Below are positions 1 through 7,119 of a stretch of 7,568 bases of DNA, one piece after another (the first letter of the stretch is position 1; each line of letters begins with the position of its first letter). A model generated the notes under the pieces. The model was given only the letters and a program-made list of their open reading frames with translations, was not told the origin of the DNA and did not search any database. Origin of the DNA: Thermococcaceae archaeon (lineage in GTDB: Archaea > Methanobacteriota_B > Thermococci > Thermococcales > Thermococcaceae); NCBI GenBank assembly GCA_027064745.1, contig JAMOPD010000341.1, positions 1 to 7,568 of the forward strand. The letters run 5' to 3'. Position numbers and translations under genes: made by a program.

Positions 1-3000
1 AACCAGTATACAATGCTTTACTGCTCACTCCAGAAGGAAACAAGAATAAAGCATTGATCATGATAAACAATGCAATGGAACGTGCGCAGAGAGATCTTTC
101 AACTATGGGATACAACTTAACCAAGATCAATGGTACATGGTACTTTGAGGGAAGACCAATTACCGTGAAGTTCATTATCAGAATTGAGGACGTTAGGAGA
201 GATATTGGTCTTTATCTTGCAGATTTGCTTGAAGAAGCTGGTTTTAAAGTAGAAAGAATCATGATGGATAGGCAATCCGCAGGTGCCATTGTTTATGGTA
301 GTGATCCAAGATCATATCAATGGAATCTATATACAGGAGGATGGGTCTCTCGCCATAACATTAAATGGCCTGATGATTATACAGCATGGTGGTATTCAAG
401 CTGGTATGGATGGCTTCCATCTACATCGGGATGGGAAGTCCCACGAGAAGATTTAACAACAGTGAAAGATCTTGTTAACGAGCTTGGTGGACCAGAAGCG
501 ACAATAGATGCACTCCAGCTTGAATATTATAACACCCCTGACAAACTAAATAAACTTTACAATATGACAGTTGAAGAAATAACAAAGCTTCTAGTTCTTG
601 GAAGCATTAAATTCGACAATCAAACATTTGAAATAGAAAGTGGTAATGTTAACAAGTATTGGGATCTTCAGAAGATTTCAATGGCATTGGGAATCAGAGA
701 TTCACAAAAAATATTTCTCGAGGAGATTTGGGAATACTTCCCAGTTAATAAAGAGAGAGTAGGAGATATAGCATCAGACGTAACCAGCGGATTATGGACA
801 AGATGGAGTTTAATAACTGCTGAAACACCTGATCATGTAGTGAGAGTGGCCCAATATGCTCCAACAGGCACATTATTCATGGACGCCTTTAACCCAATAG
901 GTGGAATTCAAGATATATACTCTTACACAGTGTGGCAAATTGTTAGTGATTTTGCTCTTTACCCAGACATATCAACTGGCACATACCTGCCTGTGAGATG
1001 CAGATACAACATTGAAACTGGTAATATCACTGTACCAACGGATGCAATACTCTACAATGTCTCAACTGACAAATGGACAAGTCCCTATTCAGGAGAGTCC
1101 GTCAAAGCAAAAGTTACATACATTTGCAAGTTAAGTAACTGGCATGATGGTGTTCCAATGAGCTTGGCAGATTTCAAGTATTTTATTGCAGTCGAGTACA
1201 AATGGGCTTACAAAGATTCATTCTCCAGAATTAAAGGATACACTTTCCAGGAAAATGAGAACAATACCGTCACAATAACTGTATATACAGATAATGTTCA
1301 TCCTTTTGCAGATGATGTAACCGCATATAACAACGCAATATGGCCAACATTACCATGGCAGCTCCTTTATGCTATGGTAGAACTCGTAGAAAATGGTGAT
1401 AATTACAATATAACTACAAAATATTCCTTCTCATCAGAGGATGGTGCAGTAAAGTTGGATTTACTAAACCCACATCATGTCTCAGATTTGCTTAAGGTTT
1501 TAATGAATCTAGCAAATAACAATTCTATTCCAAGTATAATATCCAGTGATATTACAGATCCATCATTAGGCTATTCAGGAGTTATCAGCTGGATAAATTC
1601 TCACCATCACGCAGTAATAAGCAATGGCCCATTCTATTTGAATTATTATGATCCATCCACTCAAACGATCGAACTTAGGGCATTTAGAGATCCCACATAT
1701 CCTTTCACCTCAAAAGACATCACAGAAATGTTAGGTGTTTTAGATACCATACCACCAACAATTCTAAATCTTAACGTTACACCCTCAACTTCAGAAGTCA
1801 ATAGTACGGTTACAATTTCTTGGATTGTAAACGACAATACTCAAATCAAAAATGTAACTCTAACAATAAGCCAACCAGATGGTACAATTCTCATGAAAAC
1901 CTTTAATCCAGAGACAAGCTCATACAGTTATACCTACAAAATACCGAGGGTTGGAACTTATACAGCCACTGTCACAGCAGTAGATGAATTTGGAAATACC
2001 AATAAGGCTTCAGTGGAGTTCTACGGAAAGAAGACGGTAGTAGAAGATATCACTATCTCTAATGAAACCTCAAACGTAACAGTACAAGATGAGAACTTAG
2101 AATTGGGAATTGAAGTAAATGAAACCGCAATATCAAACGAAACACAACTAATTATCAATGCAACAATAACAACAAATGAAAACGACATTAATTATGAAAA
2201 TGTTACAAGCCTTACTATCGCCCCAATTGTAACAAATACAACAGAAGAAAATGAAACTCATGCGATAGCGCCTGTGAAGTACATTATTGTGGATGTGAAG
2301 GTTCCTTCAAAACAGAATGAAAGTGCCCAGAATATAATAGAAAAATACACTCTTAAAGTTAAATATACAGATGAAGAAATACAAGGAATCGACGAAAACA
2401 CTCTTAGTCTATATTACTGGAACGGAAGCGCTTGGGTAAGAGTTAAAGATTACATAAATTCCACAATTCCAAATGGACCATTTGTTTATGATGCTGGTGT
2501 TAATACTGAAGAAAACTATGTATGGGCAGTAGTAGATCACTTTAGTGTTTACGCATTGGGAGGAATAAGCAGGCCTAGTATAATCATACTCTCCCCAGAG
2601 AACGGGACAGTGTTTTATACAAATACCACTTCTAACGTAACAGTAACCTGGATAGCAAAAGACAAACTTGGAATAGATCACTATGAAATAAATATAAACA
2701 ATGAAAAATGGCTGAATGTAGGTAGGAGTACTAAGTGGACATTTAGGGACCTTGAAACTGGTAATTACACCGTAAGTATCAAGGCAGTTAACATTGGAGG
2801 ACAAGAGTCAATCGCATTCATAACCTTTGAAATCCTTAAACCAGCGACAAATGAAGAAGAACCAAGTAGACCAATTATAAATCCCATACTAGTGTTTTGG
2901 ATGATGTATAAATTACAAAGGCCCAAATTTGACAAATTATATCAAAAAGCAGTTGAATTAGGAATTAGTAATGAAACTATCAACAAAGCTCTAAAGTATG

Positions 3001-3146
3001 TGAAAATTGCAGATAGATACTATACCGGTGGAATGCATCTGGAGACATTAGGTGCATTCAATCCAAAACAATTAAAATACTTCAGACTGGCTTACTTAAA
3101 TCTCAGGAAAGCCATAAGAATTTTAGAGAAAGCCATAAAAACATAG
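1..3146 (+). CDS. ABC transporter solute-binding protein, family 5 (Opp class), 5'-truncated, with Ig-like and glycosylation-rich tail
   Basis: This should be the extracellular receptor of an ABC importer for oligopeptides or oligosaccharides. The frame is open to the left edge (first full codon at 3), so the start and signal peptide are missing; the TTG at 54 is not a credible start. Residues below count from 54. Residues 1-560 are the SBP_bac_5-like part: a lobe segment around 35-70 (FIIRIEDVRRDIG), the landmark NWHDGVPM near 362-369, and a late FYLNYYDP segment near 545. Residues 316 and 358 are the only two cysteines seen and could form a disulfide. Residues 566-658 and 840-929 are similar Ig-like beta domains. 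Between them lies a beta-rich, sequon-rich domain ending in DHFSVYALGG. The last ~85 residues are helical and end in a Lys-rich helix; no clear C-terminal membrane span is visible, only a short hydrophobic patch (PILVFWMMY). Composition is AT-rich compared with the genes downstream. Binding-protein class is fairly sure; the ligand is unknown. Permease and ATPase genes are not in the window. Confidence 0.88.
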   Translation, partial: PVYNALLLTPEGNKNKALIMINNAMERAQRDLSTMGYNLTKINGTWYFEGRPITVKFIIRIEDVRRDIGLYLADLLEEAGFKVERIMMDRQSAGAIVYGSDPRSYQWNLYTGGWVSRHNIKWPDDYTAWWYSSWYGWLPSTSGWEVPREDLTTVKDLVNELGGPEATIDALQLEYYNTPDKLNKLYNMTVEEITKLLVLGSIKFDNQTFEIESGNVNKYWDLQKISMALGIRDSQKIFLEEIWEYFPVNKERVGDIASDVTSGLWTRWSLITAETPDHVVRVAQYAPTGTLFMDAFNPIGGIQDIYSYTVWQIVSDFALYPDISTGTYLPVRCRYNIETGNITVPTDAILYNVSTDKWTSPYSGESVKAKVTYICKLSNWHDGVPMSLADFKYFIAVEYKWAYKDSFSRIKGYTFQENENNTVTITVYTDNVHPFADDVTAYNNAIWPTLPWQLLYAMVELVENGDNYNITTKYSFSSEDGAVKLDLLNPHHVSDLLKVLMNLANNNSIPSIISSDITDPSLGYSGVISWINSHHHAVISNGPFYLNYYDPSTQTIELRAFRDPTYPFTSKDITEMLGVLDTIPPTILNLNVTPSTSEVNSTVTISWIVNDNTQIKNVTLTISQPDGTILMKTFNPETSSYSYTYKIPRVGTYTATVTAVDEFGNTNKASVEFYGKKTVVEDITISNETSNVTVQDENLELGIEVNETAISNETQLIINATITTNENDINYENVTSLTIAPIVTNTTEENETHAIAPVKYIIVDVKVPSKQNESAQNIIEKYTLKVKYTDEEIQGIDENTLSLYYWNGSAWVRVKDYINSTIPNGPFVYDAGVNTEENYVWAVVDHFSVYALGGISRPSIIILSPENGTVFYTNTTSNVTVTWIAKDKLGIDHYEININNEKWLNVGRSTKWTFRDLETGNYTVSIKAVNIGGQESIAFITFEILKPATNEEEPSRPIINPILVFWMMYKLQRPKFDKLYQKAVELGISNETINKALKYVKIADRYYTGGMHLETLGAFNPKQLKYFRLAYLNLRKAIRILEKAIKT

Positions 3147-3176
3147 TTTTTTGTTTTTAAATTTTTTTAAAATTTT
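3147..3176 (+). terminator. T-rich archaeal terminator after the solute-binding protein gene
   Basis: Runs of T6 (3147-3152), T5 (3154-3158), T7 (3162-3168) and T4 (3173-3176) begin directly after the stop codon. No GC-rich stem precedes them. This matches the oligo-U terminators of euryarchaea, which do not need a hairpin. It suggests that the solute-binding protein gene ends its own transcript and the kinase is transcribed separately. Confidence 0.7.
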
Positions 3177-3228
3177 AAATTTCACTTAACCTCGTTAAAT
3201 CCTAAGTTTTAGTCACCAGCAATTCTCA

Positions 3229-3239
3229 ATATTATAAAG
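3229..3239 (+). promoter_or_regulatory. candidate TATA box of the PfkB kinase gene
   Basis: The stretch ATATTATAAAG (3229-3239) resembles the archaeal TATA element. Archaeal transcription usually begins about 25 bases downstream, which would put the start near 3260 and give a leader of roughly 25-30 bases before the ATG at 3288. The surrounding gap is AT-rich, so chance matches are likely; the spacing to the gene is the main support. Confidence 0.45.
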
Positions 3240-3287
3240 CCAAAAACTAATAAGTTCCTATCCCCGAGGGGAAAATGGGGTTTTGAA

Positions 3288-4115
3288 ATGGACATCGTTG
3301 TTCTCGGTCATGTCTCGATAGATCACATAAGATTCCCGGGAAAAAAAGAGATACTACTACCCGGAGGAGCTGCTGCCGCAGTAGCTACTTCGGCAGCTTT
3401 GGCCGGCGCGAGAGTAGGTCTGGTGACAAAAGTTGGAGAGGACTTTTCAAAGGAATGGCTCGAAAAGCTCGCCTCCGTTCTGGACGTGAGAGGCGTTCAA
3501 ATCCTGCCTGGCAGGACGATTCACATATACATGATTTACCACGAGGACGGAACCGTGGATGCTCCGGTTGACATGGGTGTCGCCCGCAACATGGGGGAAA
3601 CCCCGATTCCAGAGGAGTACATGAACGCCGAAATCTTTCACATAGCCCCGATTCCGCCCGAGGAGCAGCTCAAGGCCCTGAAGAGGCTGGAGGGCAAAAG
3701 GATAAGCCTAGACTTTAACCCCACATACATGGAGGACTACGCCAAGAGAACCGAGCTCATGAGGGAAATTGTATCGCGGGTCGAAGTCCTCTTTCCAAAC
3801 GAGAGGGAAGCGTTAACGATAACCAAAGCTCCAACCGTTGAAGAAGCTGCGGAAACACTGCACGAATGGGGGGCAAAGCTGGTTGTAATAACACGCGGCG
3901 AGAGGGGCGTTCTCGTCTATGATGGCAAATTAAAGGAGTTCTCAGCGCTTCCGATATCCTCCCACGAGATAGTCGATCTTACCGGTGCAGGGGATGGTTT
4001 TGCAGGTGGTTTTTTGGCCCTGTACTCCAAAAACGCACCCATCGAGGACTGCGTTAGAAAGGGACTGGAGAGGGCTAGAGAGGTTCTGAAAAAAACGGGG
4101 AGCTGGAGCATCTAA
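3288..4115 (+). CDS. PfkB (ribokinase)-family sugar or nucleoside kinase
   Basis: A 275-residue cytoplasmic kinase of the PfkB family, which phosphorylates a hydroxyl of a sugar, nucleoside or related small molecule using a nucleotide donor. The C-terminal signature is complete: DLTGAGDGFAGGF at 230-242, with the anion hole GAG and the expected catalytic base D236. The NxxE motif lies at N171-E174 (PNEREA) and the nucleotide-side strand motif at 202-208 (TRGERGV). The N-terminal glycine motif is PGGAAAAVA (25-33); the Asn commonly found at the sixth motif position (GGxxxN) is Ala31. The protein is slightly shorter than the usual ~300 residues. The ATG at 3288 starts the beta strand MDIVVLGHVSID at the expected place. 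GGGG seven bases upstream is only a weak ribosome binding site. The substrate cannot be assigned: sugar, nucleoside and inositol kinases of archaea all share this fold. Its stop overlaps the convergent gene by four bases. Confidence 0.92.
   Translation: MDIVVLGHVSIDHIRFPGKKEILLPGGAAAAVATSAALAGARVGLVTKVGEDFSKEWLEKLASVLDVRGVQILPGRTIHIYMIYHEDGTVDAPVDMGVARNMGETPIPEEYMNAEIFHIAPIPPEEQLKALKRLEGKRISLDFNPTYMEDYAKRTELMREIVSRVEVLFPNEREALTITKAPTVEEAAETLHEWGAKLVVITRGERGVLVYDGKLKEFSALPISSHEIVDLTGAGDGFAGGFLALYSKNAPIEDCVRKGLERAREVLKKTGSWSI
4089..4095 (-). terminator. possible oligo-T terminator of the minus-strand operon
   Basis: Read on the minus strand, a T7 run follows a CCCCG stretch about 17 bases beyond the stop codon of the last operon gene. 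It lies inside the 3' end of the convergent kinase gene. A T7 run fits archaeal U-rich termination, but it is also simply the Lys-Lys codons of the kinase, so this is tentative. Confidence 0.35.
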
Positions 4116-4528
4116 TCTGTCACCAGCTTTGAGAAGGCATAAAGCGATAGGAGAATTAAAGCTGCCAATGCCGTAGCCTCAAACCCTGGCACCAAATGGG
4201 ATATGCTCTCCATCAAAACAAATGTTGGCAATGCCAGCAAAACAGCCAGCAGAAGAATGACATAGTGCTCCATCGGAGCTTTTTCTCTGTCAAGATATGC
4301 AGATTCCACAAAGAACAGAGCCAGAATCATTATTCCAAGGCCATAAATATCTCCTATTTTGTGGTAAATGAGAAAGAAAGCCGTCAATATCAAGAAAATC
4401 GAGCCTATAAAATATGAAAAGAATGCCAAAAATGCAAGAGGCATAAGAAATATAAGCCGTCTGTCGAGGATAAATAGGATTAGAATAAGTGCAAAAGGAA
4501 TCAGCGAAAATCTCACCCTAAGCTTCAT
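4112..4528 (-). CDS. small multi-span membrane protein, last gene of the MoxR/DUF58 operon
   Basis: A 138-residue, very hydrophobic protein of unknown function. Hydrophobic stretches at about 8-20, 25-56 (probably two helices), 61-77, 88-106 and 115-134 suggest five or six membrane helices, joined by short charged loops such as DRR (22-24) and LDREKAP (79-85). No catalytic motif is visible. The start is well supported: its ATG overlaps the TGA of the DUF58 gene as ATGA, and a strong ribosome binding site (GAGGTGAT) lies six bases upstream. Its fixed place at the end of the operon suggests it works in the membrane with the DUF58 protein. I recall that haloarchaeal DUF58/MoxR clusters also carry an uncharacterised multi-span protein, but I cannot show homology here. 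Confidence 0.85.
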   Translation of the reverse strand: MKLRVRFSLIPFALILILFILDRRLIFLMPLAFLAFFSYFIGSIFLILTAFFLIYHKIGDIYGLGIMILALFFVESAYLDREKAPMEHYVILLLAVLLALPTFVLMESISHLVPGFEATALAALILLSLYAFSKLVTD

Positions 4529-5772
4529 AGCTTGATCACCTCTGCTATCGCGGTTTTCAGGGGCTTATTAACGTCCCAGTCAATAATCATACCATAGGCC
4601 GAGAGTTTTCTGAGATGGACTTTTCTCTGTAGGTTTAAGAGTTTTAAAGCAAGTTTTTCTTCCCGAGTTTTTGGCTTGATTATGGAGTAGGGGTCTGGAC
4701 TTATAACAACAACGTTATAGCCATAGCTGTAGAGTATTCTTAGGGCATCCTTGCTCTCCGGAGTTACCAAGGGTGAGAAGTAGAGAATCTGTGCTCTGGC
4801 AGGAAAACGGCTCCTGACAAGGTGCTCCACCTGATACGCTATCATGTTGTTCTTATCTGGTTTAGCTGTGCTCAAGAGGTCTATGCACTTGAAGAAGTGC
4901 CTCTTTCCGTAGTCTATCCTGACCCATAGAGGAACTTCCTCAGCCAGAAGAAGCCCGAAACTCGTGCCGTTGTTGAGGCTGTCGAGCATTAGAGAAGCGG
5001 CCGCTCTAACGAGGTGATCGAAGACTTCCTTCCCGGCATATGCTGCATCCACTATGATGATGACATCCACCTTCCTCTCGCTTTCATATTCATTAGCCAT
5101 TATTCTTCCAGTTCTGGCGGTGGCCTTCCAGTTTATTATCCTGAGGGGATCACCTGGTTGATATTCCCGTATGGCATGGAACTCAACTCCCTCACCAACC
5201 CGCGGAGAAGGCAGCGGGCCGACGGTTATCTTTGTTCCCTTGGTGGAGTATGGAGTTTGAACTTCCTCAATTCTTGGAACACCTATAAGCTCGTTATAGA
5301 GATCTACAGTTTTCTCCCGTTCAAAGAAGCCGAAGGGGTCTCTGTATCTGAGTTTCACAAAGTTAAACTCATGTATGCCTCTTCTGACTTTCACTTTATA
5401 GGAAAAAACCCTTTCCTCCCCACAGCTGAATGATGCCACAAATGATGACCTCCCCTCAATGACATCAAGCCCTTCAGGGAGATCGTCATCGATCTTCAGG
5501 CTGGGTATTCTTTCATGAGCTTTAATCCTGAGTTTTATTTCAGCAACTTCCCCTTCGAGGATTCTGTCATGAGGTAAAATTCTCTCAACCTTAACATCCA
5601 GCACAGGTTTGAAGAACACAACCGCAATGAAGAACAGCCACAGCATCGGAAGGGCAAGGTAGACCATATCCCAGCGCAAGAAGAAGAAAGCGAGCACTAC
5701 AACTCCCCAGAGGGCTATAAGCAGGTGTACGGCTTTTCCTGTTGGATAAAACTCCCTCTCCATATCCATCAC
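4525..5772 (-). CDS. DUF58 / VWA-like membrane protein, MoxR partner
   Basis: A 415-residue DUF58-family protein. Two membrane helices lie near the N-terminus (about 14-32 and 36-54). A beta-rich region follows (about 58-165, with RDPFGFF at 144-150 typical of the family), then the DUF58 core: the signature [19 protein letters not shown] at 202-220 is nearly textbook. A VWA-like Rossmann domain begins at VDVIIIVDA (235-243). The MIDAS position reads D242-A-A-Y-A instead of DxSxS, so classical metal binding looks weakened. Family members are encoded with MoxR ATPases and are thought to act as their membrane partner. The start is uncertain: the GTG at 5772 overlaps the MoxR stop (GTGA), the ATG at 5769 abuts it (TGATG), and the ATG at 5763 has GTGAT four bases upstream as a possible ribosome binding site. 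The difference is at most three residues. The end overlaps the next gene by four bases. Confidence 0.95.
   Translation of the reverse strand: MMDMEREFYPTGKAVHLLIALWGVVVLAFFFLRWDMVYLALPMLWLFFIAVVFFKPVLDVKVERILPHDRILEGEVAEIKLRIKAHERIPSLKIDDDLPEGLDVIEGRSSFVASFSCGEERVFSYKVKVRRGIHEFNFVKLRYRDPFGFFEREKTVDLYNELIGVPRIEEVQTPYSTKGTKITVGPLPSPRVGEGVEFHAIREYQPGDPLRIINWKATARTGRIMANEYESERKVDVIIIVDAAYAGKEVFDHLVRAAASLMLDSLNNGTSFGLLLAEEVPLWVRIDYGKRHFFKCIDLLSTAKPDKNNMIAYQVEHLVRSRFPARAQILYFSPLVTPESKDALRILYSYGYNVVVISPDPYSIIKPKTREEKLALKLLNLQRKVHLRKLSAYGMIIDWDVNKPLKTAIAEVIKL
4535..4542 (-). promoter_or_regulatory. strong Shine-Dalgarno site for the terminal membrane-protein gene
   Basis: GAGGTGAT on the minus strand matches the archaeal 16S rRNA 3' end (AUCACCUC) over eight bases and lies six bases before the ATG at 4528. 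It sits within the last codons of the DUF58 gene, so this gene can recruit ribosomes itself as well as by coupling. Confidence 0.75.
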
Positions 5773-6722
5773 TCAAACTTTGGAACGGGAACCTTCTCAA
5801 GCAATCTCTGCATGACATTCTCCTGGCTCACTTTGGTATACCAGAGCTCCCTTTTGAGGATCAGCCTGTGGCTTAAAGCCGGAATTGCCATGGCTTTAAC
5901 ATCATCGGGAATCACATAGTCCCTGCCCTCCAGAGCCGCATATGCCCTTGAGAGCTTTAATAGAGCCAAACTCCCCCTGGGAGATGCCCCAACATCTATT
6001 TCCCTTTTGTTCTCTCTGGTCGCTGTAACTATATCGGTTATGTACTCAAGAACCGCATCGCTCACATAGATATCCTCGATTGCTCTCTGCATCTCAACAA
6101 CCTGATCAGGGGTTGTAATACGATTTATGTCAACCTCCTCCTTCTTTCTCGCAATCCTCCTCTTCAGGATTTCAATCTCCTCCCCTTTTGATGGATATCC
6201 CACCCTGAGCCTTACTAGGAATCTGTCTAATTGAGCCTCAGGAAGTGGATATGTTCCCTCCTGCTCTATTGGGTTCTGTGTGGCGATAACTATGAACGGC
6301 CGCTCCAGAATGTGAGTTTTTCCCTCTATGGTCACCTGCCTCTCCTGCATGGCTTCCAACAAAGCACTCTGGGTCTTCGGTGGGGCACGGTTGATCTCAT
6401 CCGCCAGCAGAATATTCGTAAAGATAGGGCCTTTCTTAAATTCAAACTCAAGGGTCTTCTGGTTGAAAACACTCACGCCGAGAATATCAGAGGGCAGTAA
6501 ATCAGGCGTGAACTGAACCCTCTTGAACTTAACTCCAAGCGCTGAGGCAAAGCTCTTAGCCATCAGAGTCTTAGCTAAACCGGGAAGGTCTTCGATGAGA
6601 ATATGGCCATCAGCAAGGATTGTTGTAAGTAGAAGCTTTAGGACTTCCCTTTTTCCAACTATCGCCTTTTCAACCTCCGCAAGTACACGATTCCCTATTT
6701 CATGCACTTCCTCAACCTTCAT
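5769..6722 (-). CDS. MoxR-family AAA+ ATPase
   Basis: A 317-residue AAA+ ATPase of the MoxR family, the usual full length. Visible motifs in order: Walker A PGLAKT at 47-52, with the common MoxR variant EDLPGLAKT; the [12 protein letters not shown] segment at 71-82; Walker B LLADEINR at 105-112 with D108 and E109; the [14 protein letters not shown] helix; sensor 1 in IATQNP with N150; the LPEAQLDRF segment with R168 as a likely arginine finger; and sensor 2 GASPRG with R249. All key ATPase residues are present, so it should be active. MoxR proteins are regarded as chaperone-like remodelers that act with VWA-domain partners, here the DUF58 protein encoded immediately downstream. The ATG at 6722 is preceded by GGAGGCTGAT four bases upstream and overlaps the previous gene by 11 bases. 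The substrate of the complex is unknown. Confidence 0.97.
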   Translation of the reverse strand: MKVEEVHEIGNRVLAEVEKAIVGKREVLKLLLTTILADGHILIEDLPGLAKTLMAKSFASALGVKFKRVQFTPDLLPSDILGVSVFNQKTLEFEFKKGPIFTNILLADEINRAPPKTQSALLEAMQERQVTIEGKTHILERPFIVIATQNPIEQEGTYPLPEAQLDRFLVRLRVGYPSKGEEIEILKRRIARKKEEVDINRITTPDQVVEMQRAIEDIYVSDAVLEYITDIVTATRENKREIDVGASPRGSLALLKLSRAYAALEGRDYVIPDDVKAMAIPALSHRLILKRELWYTKVSQENVMQRLLEKVPVPKFE

Positions 6723-7119
6723 TCAGATCAGCCTCCAGAATTTCTAAAGCCTTTTCAAGATTATCAAGGAAATCTCCATCAGAATGTAGAGCCTTAAGGG
6801 CCGCATTGGGATCTGATTTGAGCTCACTATCGGTAAGTACTGCATATGAGTCAAGTATCTTCTCTTCAATCAATGCTCTGGCAACACTCCCGGAGCGAGC
6901 TTTGGAAATCAACATTGCTGTCCTTTCAAACTCGGATTTCTTCTCTTTAGGGGTGAATCTGGTTTTTGGCCTATACTTAAGCTTAATCTCAAGTCCAAAG
7001 AGTACAGTACCCAGAATCAATGCTACTAACACAACAGCTATCCACCTCAGGATATAGGAGCCAGCAAATATGGCAATCAGAACGAAAGGTAGAGCTGCCA
7101 GACTAAGCCTCACCTTCAT
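6712..7119 (-). CDS. two-helix membrane protein with cytoplasmic helical domain, unknown function
   Basis: A 135-residue protein I do not recognise by family. Two hydrophobic helices (about 5-20 and 24-43) form a hairpin, followed by a basic stretch ([16 protein letters not shown], about 46-61) and a mainly helical soluble part rich in Ala, Leu and acidic residues. The positive stretch after helix two suggests the soluble part is cytoplasmic, where it could meet the MoxR ATPase. Its end overlaps MoxR by 11 bases and its start overlaps the DUF4129 gene by 17 bases. The GGGGG tract directly touches the ATG at 7119; a GTG two codons on (7113) would sit at better spacing, so the start could be two residues shorter. 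Haloarchaeal DUF4129/DUF58/MoxR clusters have a comparable small two-helix gene (DUF7269, from memory), which makes this a possible distant counterpart. Confidence 0.85.
   Translation of the reverse strand: MKVRLSLAALPFVLIAIFAGSYILRWIAVVLVALILGTVLFGLEIKLKYRPKTRFTPKEKKSEFERTAMLISKARSGSVARALIEEKILDSYAVLTDSELKSDPNAALKALHSDGDFLDNLEKALEILEADLNEG

Noticed and set aside
54..56. TTG at 54 as the true start of the binding-protein gene
   Set aside because: The frame continues to the left edge with sensible sequence (PVYNALLLTPEGNKNKA), there is no signal peptide after the TTG, and the binding domain would be incomplete.
2409..2804. 131-codon open frame on the minus strand inside the binding-protein gene
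   Set aside because: It lies fully within a convincing gene, its translation has a low-complexity Cys/Tyr/Ile-rich look with no recognisable motif, and no ribosome binding site supports it.
5014..5433. 139-codon plus-strand frame opposite the DUF58 gene
   Set aside because: The opposite strand encodes the DUF58 core with clear family motifs; this frame is a shadow without domain signals.
6231..6747. Three plus-strand frames opposite the MoxR gene
   Set aside because: All mirror the conserved MoxR coding sequence and have no independent support.
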